Assembly (NCBI GenBank): GCA_016931435.1
Contig: JAFGET010000094.1
Coordinates: 1 to 7,895, forward strand
Reading direction: 5' to 3'
DNA from: Candidatus Omnitrophota bacterium
GTDB taxonomy: Bacteria > Omnitrophota > Gorgyraeia > Gygaellales > Profunditerraquicolaceae
Length of the DNA stretch: 7,895 nt
The translations under genes were made by a program, and so were the position numbers. Numbering within the stretch: the first letter of the stretch is position 1; each line of letters opens with the position of its first letter. The notes beneath the pieces were generated by a model. It had not been told where the DNA came from and made no database searches. It was given only the letters and a program-made list of their open reading frames with translations. Of this stretch, positions 1 through 6,773 are shown one piece after another.

Positions 1-243
1 AACTTCCCCCTTGCGGACAACGCCCATTTTTTCACGCGTGATTTTTTCCTGATAGAGCGGGTCTGCTTCTATGCGTTTAAGCTCCTGCTGCAGGGAAAAA
101 TTTTCTTTTTCCAGACGCTTGATATCATCCGCTAAATCCCTGTTTTTATCCCTTAACTCCTGCAGCTTTGAATAGCCCGGTAAAAATATGATCAGCAAAA
201 TCGCGGCAATTACGTAAATCCAGAAGGTTTTTTTTATTACCAT
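1..243 (-). CDS. ftsB: FtsB/DivIC-family septum formation initiator (3' end cut by window edge)
   Basis: This is probably a small bitopic cell-division protein of the FtsB/DivIC family, which works with FtsL and FtsQ/DivIB in the divisome. It was translated by hand because its 81 visible codons run off the left edge. A short cytoplasmic N-terminus (MVIKKT) is followed by one membrane helix at about residues 7-22. A heptad-like coiled coil rich in L, E, K and Q covers about 25-60. The family's conserved tail then appears at 61-80: DP at 61-62, Y64 and the REKMGVVRKGE element at 70-80. The ATG at 243 overlaps the eno stop in the string ATGGTAA, 7 nt in all, and an AGGA lies just upstream inside eno, so translation is probably coupled. 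Adjacency of eno and ftsB is also common in proteobacteria. A run of eight A at codons 3-6 is a possible slippage site. The family call is firm; FtsB rather than DivIC is a naming choice. Confidence 0.85.
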   Translation of the reverse strand, partial: MVIKKTFWIYVIAAILLIIFLPGYSKLQELRDKNRDLADDIKRLEKENFSLQQELKRIEADPLYQEKITREKMGVVRKGEV

Positions 244-1496
244 TTTGTTCCTGCGTAGACTGCCTTTCTGCCCAACTCCTCTTCTATCCTTAAGAGTTGA
301 TTATACTTACAGACCCTGTCAGTACGGGAAAGAGAACCGGTCTTGATCTGTCCCACGCCGGTCGCTACCGCAAGGTCAGCGATAGTCACGTCCTCTGTCT
401 CACCAGAGCGATGTGATATGACCGCTTTATATTTATTCTTAGCCGCTATATCGACTACCTCCAGGGTCTCAGAAAGAGACCCTATCTGATTGACCTTGAC
501 TAAAATAGCGTTGGCGATCTTATCTTTGATCCCGGAGAGAAAAATCTTAGGGTTAGTTACAAAAATATCGTCTCCCACCAGCTGCAGCTTATCCTTCAGC
601 CTGGCTGTCATATCTTTCCAGCCGCTGTAGTCATGTTCGGATAAACCATCCTCAATAGAAACAATGGGGTATTTATCCACCCAACCCGAATATATGCTGA
701 TCAGATCAGAAGCGCTCTTCTTACCGCCATCAAACTGATAAGAACCGTCTTTATAGAATGAAGTGGCAGCGCAGTCTAATGCCAAATAAATATCCTTGCC
801 CGGCTTATAACCGGCTTTCTCGATAGCCTCCAGGATCAGGGTCAGCGCCTCCTCATTAGAATTTAAAGACGGGGCGAAACCTCCTTCGTCACCGACGGAA
901 GTGGATAATTTTTTGGATTTCAGAAGGGACTTTAAATTATGAAATACCTCCGTAGCATACCTTAAGGCCTCGCTAAAGACAGGAGCCCCGATAGGCATGA
1001 TCATAAATTCCTGTATATCCAGGTTATTATCGGCATGCATCCCTCCGTTTAATATATTCATCAAGGGGACCGGAAGAATCCTAGCCTTATCGCCTCCTAA
1101 AAATCTATAAAGAGGCTGTTTTTTGCTTAAGGCCGCCGCCTTAGCTACCGCCATAGATACGCCAAGAATAGCGTTGGCGCCTAAGCGGGATTTGTTTTCC
1201 GTACCGTCTTCTTTTATAAGGAGAGAGTCGATTATTCTAAAATCTGCGTTTTTACCTTTGATCTTGGGAGCGATCAGCAGGTTTATGTTCTCCACCGCCT
1301 TTTGAACCCCCTTACCTAAATACTTAGCCTTATTGCCATCCCTTAATTCTAAAGCCTCATTGTCCCCCGTAGAGGCTCCCGATGGAACAGCAGCTCTTGC
1401 TAAAATACCGGAATCTAAAATTATATCCACTTCCACGGTGGGGTTACCGCGGGAATCTAAAATCTGCCTGCCTGTGACTCTCTTTATTTTTGCCAT
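237..1496 (-). CDS. eno: Enolase (phosphopyruvate hydratase)
   Basis: Enolase interconverts 2-phosphoglycerate and phosphoenolpyruvate in cytoplasmic glycolysis and gluconeogenesis. The 419-residue product is close to the usual 420-435. Expected elements occur in order: GNPTVEV at 17-23, the mobile SGAST loop at 39-43, HADN at 154-157, E163 in IQEF, and GDEGGFAPS with E204 at 202-210. The three Mg ligands are D241 (LALDCA), E282 (SIEDGL) and D309 (VGDD). The catalytic lysine is K334 in the signature ILVKVNQIGS. HRSGETED begins at 362, and K385 lies in QIKTGS. These correspond to E. coli E167, E208, D245, E290, D316, K341, H369-S371 and K392, so the enzyme looks fully active. The ATG at 1496 has a strong AGGAGA 4 nt upstream and a near-consensus promoter about 50 nt upstream. 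It is the first gene of a unit continuing into ftsB. No anomaly was seen. Confidence 0.98.
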   Translation of the reverse strand: MAKIKRVTGRQILDSRGNPTVEVDIILDSGILARAAVPSGASTGDNEALELRDGNKAKYLGKGVQKAVENINLLIAPKIKGKNADFRIIDSLLIKEDGTENKSRLGANAILGVSMAVAKAAALSKKQPLYRFLGGDKARILPVPLMNILNGGMHADNNLDIQEFMIMPIGAPVFSEALRYATEVFHNLKSLLKSKKLSTSVGDEGGFAPSLNSNEEALTLILEAIEKAGYKPGKDIYLALDCAATSFYKDGSYQFDGGKKSASDLISIYSGWVDKYPIVSIEDGLSEHDYSGWKDMTARLKDKLQLVGDDIFVTNPKIFLSGIKDKIANAILVKVNQIGSLSETLEVVDIAAKNKYKAVISHRSGETEDVTIADLAVATGVGQIKTGSLSRTDRVCKYNQLLRIEEELGRKAVYAGTKW

Positions 1497-1545
1497 AGCA
1501 TCTCCTGTAGTTTTAAGGTTTATTAATATAAGCTAAAGTATGTAT

Positions 1546-1573
1546 ATTATATGCGTCTTTACGATGAGGTCAA
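1546..1573 (-). promoter_or_regulatory. Predicted sigma-70 promoter of eno-ftsB
   Basis: Read on the minus strand, a TTGACC -35 box (1568-1573) is followed by a 16-nt spacer and a perfect TATAAT -10 box (1546-1551). It lies about 50 nt upstream of the eno ATG, giving a leader of roughly 40 nt that contains the AGGAGA ribosome site at 1501-1506. The match is 11 of 12 consensus bases, which fits a strongly expressed housekeeping gene. The transcription start has not been shown. Confidence 0.75.
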
Positions 1574-1584
1574 GAGAAAATGAT

Positions 1585-1613
1585 TTGACTAAGCAGATCT
1601 AATATGTTAATCT
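1585..1613 (+). promoter_or_regulatory. Candidate promoter of the ftsH-like/lipoprotein unit
   Basis: TTGACT (1585-1590) is followed by a 17-nt spacer and TAATCT (1608-1613), preceded by a TG at 1605-1606 that would act as an extended -10. The -35 matches 5 of 6 consensus bases, but the -10 matches only 3 of 6. It lies 27 nt upstream of the ATG at 1641, which leaves a leader of about 20 nt. Its -35 is only 11 nt from the -35 of the opposite eno promoter, so the two are back to back. This is a tentative call. Confidence 0.35.
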
Positions 1614-1640
1614 TAGGTTTACTCGATTAAAGGAGAAATA

Positions 1641-3317
1641 ATGAACTGGAAAAAAATAAAATTTTACCTGAACCTCTACTGGATAAGAATACTTTTAATC
1701 ACCGTCCTCTCTTTATTAGTCTTATCCCTGGTCATAGTCATAATAAACGGCATAAAGGCGTGGAATGAGGCAGAATCATATTTACGCCAATCGCAGCTTG
1801 CTACCTACCCCCTGCAGATCCTGATCTGGATAACCGTAGGTATTGTCCAGGGTATGGTCTTTGTCTTTATGTATTACTGGGTATTCTTTAAAAGAGGCTT
1901 CAGCAGCTTTGCCCAGGCTCAAAAAAAATCCGTGGCCGGACAACAAATAGGCATCACCTGGAATGACGTAATCGGCATGGATGAAGCAAAACAAGAGGCC
2001 CTTGAAGTAGTAAAATTGATCAAAGACCGGGCGGAGTTACAGCGTATCGGCGGCAAGATCTTAAAAGGCATACTCATGTTGGGGCCTCCGGGATGCGGCA
2101 AGACTTATCTGGCTAAAGCCATAGCTACCGAAGCAGGCATGCCTTTTATTGCCATGTCCGGCTCTGAGTTTGTAGAGATGTTTGTGGGGGTGGGCGCGGG
2201 AAGAATACGCAGCCTTTTTAAGCGCGCCCGGCAGCTCGCGGAGCTTGAAGGAGGCTGTATAATATTTATCGATGAAATAGACGCCGTAGGTGCGCAAAGG
2301 TCCGCGGAAAAAGGCTTCGGAGGGCAGACTGAGACAAATACTACCACGAACCAATTACTAGTCGAAATGGACGGCTTAAAAGAAAAAGACTTAAATGTGG
2401 TCATCATCGGGGCTACAAACATGCCGGAGTATTACCTGGATGAGGCGCTTTTGAGGCCCGGGAGATTTGACCGTAAAATTTACGTGGATAAGCCGACTCT
2501 TGAGGATCGAGAAAAGCTTTTCGCTTATTACCTGAAAAAAGTCCAATTTGACCAAAATGACGTAAAAATCGACCGCCTGGCGCGGATCACCGTAGGCAAC
2601 AGCCCCGCGGATGTGGCAAATATTATCCGGGAAGCGGCGCTTATTACCGTGCGTAATAAAAGGCCCCTGATCACCATGAAAGACATCGATGATGCCAGAG
2701 AAAGGATTGCCCTGGGTATCAAGCGCAGGATCAAGATGACCGAAAAAGAAAAAATGCAGGTAGCTTACCACGAAGCTGGCCATGCTATAGTCACTTATCT
2801 TTTAGTAGCTTCAAAAGATGTCTTTAAAATTACCATTACGCCGCGCGGACATTCGGGAGGAGCAACCTGGGTCCCCGAACGGGAAGAAACATTAATAAAA
2901 GACCAGCAGCAGCTTTTAAACGACATCAGGATATCCCTGGGCGCTTATGCCGCTGAAAAGATAAAGCTGGGGTATACAACTTCCGGAGTAGGGGGAGACT
3001 TTGCCAACGCTCTCTATACCGCGCATAATATGACCTGGCGTATGGGAATGGGTAAAAGCGGCCTTTTGGGAGATTTTCACGCCTTAGATTTTTATAGGCG
3101 CCTGGGAGGCATTACTTTGATCTCCGAAGAAACTAAATCAAGACTGGATAAAGACGTACAGGAAATAATGCAATCCTGCTTAAAAGAAGTCAGCGATCTG
3201 CTTAAAAAAGAAGAACCCCTCCTTGACCGCCTGGCAAAAGAACTCGTTGCTAAAGAAGAGCTGAATTATGACGAAATTGAGGCAATTTTTCAGGAGTTCG
3301 GTAAAAACCGGCCTTAA
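1641..3317 (+). CDS. ftsH: FtsH-like membrane AAA+ zinc metalloprotease, minimal periplasmic loop
   Basis: This is a membrane-anchored ATP-dependent protease (AAA+ plus peptidase M41) that would extract and degrade membrane or cytosolic proteins. Two membrane helices lie at about residues 14-36 and 57-81, with only about 20 residues between them. The AAA+ module has Walker A GPPGCGKT at 148-155, an EMFVGVGA pore loop at 179-186, Walker B IIFIDE at 207-212, and arginine fingers R275 and R278 in RPGRFDR. The peptidase has the zinc site HEAGH at 377-381 and the expected third ligand D453 (GVGGDF). All catalytic residues are present, so it should be active. At 558 residues it is shorter than typical FtsH (about 600-650), mainly because the periplasmic domain is missing. 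Position 152 is Cys where FtsH usually has Thr, and 231-237 departs from the usual family sequence. The ATG at 1641 has AGGAG at 1631-1635. It may be a second, specialised FtsH rather than the essential one. Confidence 0.92.
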   Translation: MNWKKIKFYLNLYWIRILLITVLSLLVLSLVIVIINGIKAWNEAESYLRQSQLATYPLQILIWITVGIVQGMVFVFMYYWVFFKRGFSSFAQAQKKSVAGQQIGITWNDVIGMDEAKQEALEVVKLIKDRAELQRIGGKILKGILMLGPPGCGKTYLAKAIATEAGMPFIAMSGSEFVEMFVGVGAGRIRSLFKRARQLAELEGGCIIFIDEIDAVGAQRSAEKGFGGQTETNTTTNQLLVEMDGLKEKDLNVVIIGATNMPEYYLDEALLRPGRFDRKIYVDKPTLEDREKLFAYYLKKVQFDQNDVKIDRLARITVGNSPADVANIIREAALITVRNKRPLITMKDIDDARERIALGIKRRIKMTEKEKMQVAYHEAGHAIVTYLLVASKDVFKITITPRGHSGGATWVPEREETLIKDQQQLLNDIRISLGAYAAEKIKLGYTTSGVGGDFANALYTAHNMTWRMGMGKSGLLGDFHALDFYRRLGGITLISEETKSRLDKDVQEIMQSCLKEVSDLLKKEEPLLDRLAKELVAKEELNYDEIEAIFQEFGKNRP

Positions 3318-4152
3318 TTTATGCCTTGCAGCCGCTCTTCTTACCGGATGTAACTATCGACCTAATCCTACCTATAGCAGAGAAAACATCGAATCTTCCC
3401 TGGAGAAAATCTGTAAAATAGAATACGGTATCGATATAAAGGCAAAAATGGCCGGATCGACTTTATGGATTTACCTACCCATTGAAGATATGTTCATAAA
3501 ATCCGATACACCCCAGAAATATACGGAAAAATTTAGCATCGACCACACTAATACGCGATTTAAATCTGGGTCGCTTAAGCTTGAATACCTGATCAGGGCC
3601 GTGCCGGAAAAGGAAAAAATCCAGGAATTCAAGTATAATAAAGAAAACCTGGAAAAAATAAATAAGGTATTCCGGGTCATCCACCGCACGCTCTTCAGTT
3701 TTGAGCGCGGGGAGGAAAAAGAAATAAGATTTTTCTCTTTAGTTGTTGCCGATATAAAAAACGGGATTGAGACCAGAGAGATATTCTACGTCCAGGACTT
3801 AAAAAAAGTAGCCTATAATTTTATTTCCTGGCTTGAATACCAGCACCGCACCGTGCAGGATACCGCTATGTCTTTTGCCGTATTAGGGGACAAGGAAGGG
3901 AAATATTTAAACTGCCGGGATATAACTTTTGAGGAATTTATCGCCGATCAGATTGAATACCGCATTAAGCTGAAATTCCAAAAGCCGGAAGTAGAGCAAG
4001 ACGCGGATATCGATAAAGAAATATTAAAGATTGTGGCTTACACTTTAAAGTCTTATAACTTCAAGGACTTCTTAGCAGTAGAAATAGCCAACCTGCTTAC
4101 CAATAACTTAACCAGCTACAACCAGGCGGAAATATTATCCGGCCCCTTTTAA
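3268..4152 (+). CDS. Putative lipoprotein of unrecognised family
   Basis: I do not recognise this family. The 294-residue product begins with a basic N-region (MTKLRQFFRSSVK), a hydrophobic stretch at about 15-25 and a lipobox LLTGC, with the lipidated Cys at residue 28. It should therefore be a membrane-anchored lipoprotein, and N29 does not resemble the E. coli D+2 inner-membrane retention signal. The mature part is charged, mixed alpha/beta in character and has no further membrane segment. It holds an E-x-I-C-K-I-E-Y patch near 46-54 and a Y/F-rich central region. The ATG at 3268 lies inside the 3' end of the ftsH-like gene, overlapping it by 50 nt, with a modest AAGAAGAG upstream. An in-frame TTG at 3277 is an alternative start; no in-frame ATG lies between 3268 and the lipobox. 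The signal peptide plus lipobox support a real gene. Co-translation suggests a link to the protease, for example as partner or substrate, but this is inferred from position only. Confidence 0.8.
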   Translation: MTKLRQFFRSSVKTGLNLCLAAALLTGCNYRPNPTYSRENIESSLEKICKIEYGIDIKAKMAGSTLWIYLPIEDMFIKSDTPQKYTEKFSIDHTNTRFKSGSLKLEYLIRAVPEKEKIQEFKYNKENLEKINKVFRVIHRTLFSFERGEEKEIRFFSLVVADIKNGIETREIFYVQDLKKVAYNFISWLEYQHRTVQDTAMSFAVLGDKEGKYLNCRDITFEEFIADQIEYRIKLKFQKPEVEQDADIDKEILKIVAYTLKSYNFKDFLAVEIANLLTNNLTSYNQAEILSGPF

Positions 4153-4746
4153 AATCCTTACTTTTCTTCCTTCTATTTTTAATTTCCCGCGCGCATAAAG
4201 CCTTATCGCTTCAGGATAAAGCCGGTGTTCGCTCTTATGGATCCTGGCCTCAAGCGATTCTAGGGTATCGCCTTGTTTAATCTCTACCGGCTCTTGCAGG
4301 ATTATCGGGCCGTGGTCGGTCTTTTCGTCCACAAAATGAACCGTAACCCCGGTCACCTTGGCGCCGTAATCAAAAGCGTCTTTGATGCCGCAAGCGCCTT
4401 TAAAAGACGGAAGTAAGGCCGGATGGATATTAATGATTTTATTTTTATAGCCGCGCACAAGCCTGGCGCCTAAAATACGCATAAAACCGGCCAAGACTAC
4501 AAGATCGATTTTATTCTCTTTAAGATGACGAATGACCTGTTTTTCAAAATCATCTTTACTTAAATAATCTTTCTTTTCAACCAAGGCTATCTTTATCTTG
4601 GCGCGCGTGGCCTTCTTAATAACTGCTGCCTTAGGATTATCGCAGACTAAAAGAGCCACCTTGCCTTTAATCCTGCCCTTTTTTACCGCGTTTAAAATAG
4701 CTGAAAAGTTCGTCCCTCTGCCTGAAGCAAAAATCGCTATTTTCAT
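4135..4746 (-). CDS. purN: Phosphoribosylglycinamide formyltransferase (GAR transformylase)
   Basis: PurN transfers a formyl group from 10-formyltetrahydrofolate to GAR, the third step of purine synthesis, in the cytoplasm. From the ATG at 4746 the protein has 203 residues, close to the usual 190-215. The N-terminus MKIAIFASGRGTNF is the phosphate-binding loop. NIHPALLPSF carries N106 and H108, and DHGPIILQ carries D144; all three match the E. coli catalytic residues in identity and number. A folate-site signature GVTVHFVDEKTDHGP lies at about 133-147. A longer frame begins at 4776, but the 4746 start is preferred because its ATG overlaps the rnfB stop in ATGA and matches the family N-terminus. 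The gene ends the Rnf operon, and its 3' end overlaps the convergent lipoprotein gene by 18 nt. A purine enzyme here is unusual and probably reflects operon fusion rather than a role in Rnf. Confidence 0.95.
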   Translation of the reverse strand: MKIAIFASGRGTNFSAILNAVKKGRIKGKVALLVCDNPKAAVIKKATRAKIKIALVEKKDYLSKDDFEKQVIRHLKENKIDLVVLAGFMRILGARLVRGYKNKIINIHPALLPSFKGACGIKDAFDYGAKVTGVTVHFVDEKTDHGPIILQEPVEIKQGDTLESLEARIHKSEHRLYPEAIRLYARGKLKIEGRKVRILKGAG

Positions 4747-5531
4747 TCCCTTATCCTTATCGTATTCATGGGGCAAACTTTAACGCACTCGCCGCATGAG
4801 GTACATTTATTATAATCTATCACCGCTAAATTATCCACTATATGTATAGCCCCATAAGGGCAAGCCTTTTCGCATTTACGGCAGGCGATGCAACCTACGG
4901 GACAAGCCGCTTTGGTATCTTTTCCTGAATCGCAAGAACTACACGCAACGTAGATTTTTTTTTCAGAAGGAATGAGGGTAAATAATTTTTTGGGGCAGGC
5001 TTCGACACACCTGTTACAGCCGACGCATTTGTCTTTATCTACTTCGGGCAACCCATCATCCGTCATCTTTATGGCGCCAAAAGGGCAAACCCGCACGCAA
5101 TCACCCAACCCCAGGCACCCCCAAACACAGTCTTTTTGACCGCCTAAACAAACATTGGCCGAAACACAATCTTTTATCCCTTGATAGATAAACCGTTCCT
5201 TTACCTTTTTACCTCCGTTACAATGAGAAGATGCGGTCATTTTTACTTTTTCTTTAAGTTCTTGGCCTAATATCTCGGCGATCATCTGCCGTGACTTCTC
5301 TTCGGCCACCCGGCAGGCTCCAAGGCTAAGTTTTCCGCTTAAAAGGGACTCGGCAAACCCGAAACACCCTGCGCCTCCGCAAGCACCGCAGTTTGCTCCA
5401 GGAAGAAGCCCGTATATTTTCTCAAGGCGCGGGTCTACTTTTACCTTAAGCTTCTTTGCAGCGACAGCAAGGCCCACCCCAAAAAACAACCCTAATGTTC
5501 CTAAAGCTAAAATGGGTATAAAAATGTCCAT
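4743..5531 (-). CDS. rnfB: Rnf complex subunit RnfB, polyferredoxin type
   Basis: RnfB is the iron-sulfur subunit thought to accept electrons from reduced ferredoxin at the cytoplasmic face of the Rnf complex. The 262-residue protein has one N-terminal membrane helix at about 3-25. A [4Fe-4S] domain with C48, C51, C56 and C73 (CX2CX4CX16C) follows. Conserved C104 and C122 lead into ferredoxin-type motifs with cysteines at 128, 135, 139, 145 and 149; 169, 172, 175 and 179; 197 and 200; 210, 214, 217, 220 and 224; and 243, 246, 249 and 253. The 26 cysteines could hold about five or six clusters, as in anaerobic, clostridial-type RnfB and unlike the shorter proteobacterial RsxB. It starts 24 nt after rnfA. 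The leader between them lacks a clear Shine-Dalgarno; only AAAAAGAC precedes the ATG. Its stop overlaps the purN start by 4 nt. Confidence 0.96.
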   Translation of the reverse strand: MDIFIPILALGTLGLFFGVGLAVAAKKLKVKVDPRLEKIYGLLPGANCGACGGAGCFGFAESLLSGKLSLGACRVAEEKSRQMIAEILGQELKEKVKMTASSHCNGGKKVKERFIYQGIKDCVSANVCLGGQKDCVWGCLGLGDCVRVCPFGAIKMTDDGLPEVDKDKCVGCNRCVEACPKKLFTLIPSEKKIYVACSSCDSGKDTKAACPVGCIACRKCEKACPYGAIHIVDNLAVIDYNKCTSCGECVKVCPMNTIRIRE

Positions 5532-5555
5532 GTCTTTTTAAAAAGTAAAGAAGTC

Positions 5556-6164
5556 CTAGAACCTGAAACCATTGAACCCCATGAACGCTAAACTCATTAT
5601 AGAAGCTATGATAAAAGCAATGGGGAAATTCCTTAAAGACTCAGGCACATCACAAAACTCAAGCCTCTCTCTTATTCCGGACATAAGTAACATCGCCAAA
5701 GTAAAACCTACTCCTACGCTAAACCCCTGGAACAGTGAAAAATAAAAACTTCCTGCCACTGCCTTGTTTTTTACAAAAAACATATCGATGTTCATCACCG
5801 CTACTCCCAGGACCGCGCAGTTTGTAGTTATCAAAGCCAGGTATATGCCGAAAAACCGATACATCGCGGGGCTTATCTTCCTGATCACCATCTCAACGAG
5901 CTGCACGAAAGTAGCGATGACCAGTATAAAAAATATGGTGCGTAAATAAGTGATATTAAACGGCACCAGTAAAAATCTATATATCACCCAGGTGATCATC
6001 GACGACATGACGATTACAAAAGTAACCGCCAAGCTCATTGCCAGCGCCGGCTTCGACTCCTTGGAAATAGCCAAAAAAGGGCACAGTCCCAGGAAACGGG
6101 ATAATATCACGTTATAGATAAATACCGAAGAAATAAAGATAGTAAGGAACTGCGCTATGTTCAT
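5556..6164 (-). CDS. rnfA: Rnf complex subunit RnfA
   Basis: RnfA is an integral membrane subunit of the ferredoxin:NAD+ oxidoreductase, homologous to NqrE. The 202-residue product is almost entirely hydrophobic, with about six membrane helices. It carries the two half-motifs seen in the family, LSRFLGLCPF with C28 and ITTNCAVLG with C116. Structural work on Nqr and Rnf places such cysteines of RnfA and RnfE around a membrane-embedded [2Fe-2S] cluster. SVGVGFTLAM and SGIRERLE near 150-168 are also typical. The ATG at 6164 overlaps the rnfE stop in ATGA and is preceded by AAAGGAAAGAG, so translation is coupled to rnfE. Length is close to the usual 190-200. No defect was seen. Confidence 0.96.
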   Translation of the reverse strand: MNIAQFLTIFISSVFIYNVILSRFLGLCPFLAISKESKPALAMSLAVTFVIVMSSMITWVIYRFLLVPFNITYLRTIFFILVIATFVQLVEMVIRKISPAMYRFFGIYLALITTNCAVLGVAVMNIDMFFVKNKAVAGSFYFSLFQGFSVGVGFTLAMLLMSGIRERLEFCDVPESLRNFPIAFIIASIMSLAFMGFNGFRF

Positions 6165-6754
6165 GATCTCTTTCCTTTTATAAGGCTAAAAAAACCTAAA
6201 AGCAGCCCGATGATCAAAAGCGCCCCGGAAGGCATGCTGAAAATAAGCACCGGCTCAAAACCTTTAAAAATAGTAATACCTAAAAGTCTACCTGAGCCTA
6301 ATGATTCCCTTATCCCGGAAATTAAAACTAAAGCCAGGGTAAAGCCTATACCCATCCCTAAGCCATCTAATAGGGAATTGAACACCCTCTGCTTTGAGGC
6401 AAATGCCTCCGCTCTTCCTAAAACTATGCAGTTTACCACGATTAAAGGCACGTATATCCCCAGCGCCCTGTTCAGCGCCGGACTATAAGCTTTCATCACT
6501 AATTCTATTATCGTGACAAAAGTAGCGATAACCACTATAAAGCAAGGTATCCTTATCTTATCCGGGATAGACCTTTTAATGGAAGAAATAATAAGGTTAG
6601 AGCCTAAGATAACAAAAGTAGCGGCAAGCCCCATACTCAGCCCGTTGATCATAGAAACAGAGACCGCCAAAGTCGGGCATAACCCTAAGAGTAAAACAAA
6701 TGTAGGATTTTCTTTGATTATGCCTTTTAGGAATTCATTAAATAGATTCTTCAT
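6161..6754 (-). CDS. rnfE: Rnf complex subunit RnfE
   Basis: RnfE is an integral membrane subunit paralogous to RnfA and homologous to NqrD. In known complexes the two sit in the membrane with opposite topology. The 197-residue protein has about six membrane helices and the matching Cys motifs LLLGLCPTLAV (C26) and VNCIVLGRAEAFA (C109), which distinguish it from RnfA. GIGFTLALVLISGIRE near 135-149 is also characteristic. The conserved N-terminal F-x-K-G-I-I-K-E-N-P element supports the ATG at 6754. A 19-nt gap separates it from rnfD, and only a weak TAGGG lies upstream. It is shorter than E. coli RsxE (about 230) but near clostridial lengths. Confidence 0.96.
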   Translation of the reverse strand: MKNLFNEFLKGIIKENPTFVLLLGLCPTLAVSVSMINGLSMGLAATFVILGSNLIISSIKRSIPDKIRIPCFIVVIATFVTIIELVMKAYSPALNRALGIYVPLIVVNCIVLGRAEAFASKQRVFNSLLDGLGMGIGFTLALVLISGIRESLGSGRLLGITIFKGFEPVLIFSMPSGALLIIGLLLGFFSLIKGKRS

Positions 6755-6773
6755 AAATAACCGGCCCTATGGC

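Noticed and set aside
1589..1616. Inverted repeat CTAAG...CTTAG over the candidate plus-strand promoter
   Set aside because: Arms of only 5 bp with an 18-nt spacer are expected by chance in A/T-rich sequence, so it is not enough to call an operator.
2391..2783. 130-codon minus-strand frame opposite the ftsH-like gene
   Set aside because: It lies opposite conserved AAA+ coding sequence and has no recognisable domain; other antisense frames over this gene were dismissed for the same reason.
3298..3312. Small hairpin (TCGGT-AAAA-ACCGG) at the end of the ftsH-like gene
   Set aside because: The stem is about five pairs with no following U-run, and it lies within the next gene, so it is not a credible terminator.
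4747..4776. Longer purN start adding ten residues (MPHEYDKDKG)
   Set aside because: The extension lies inside rnfB, has no family similarity, and the ATG at 4746 matches the PurN N-terminus and the ATGA overlap.
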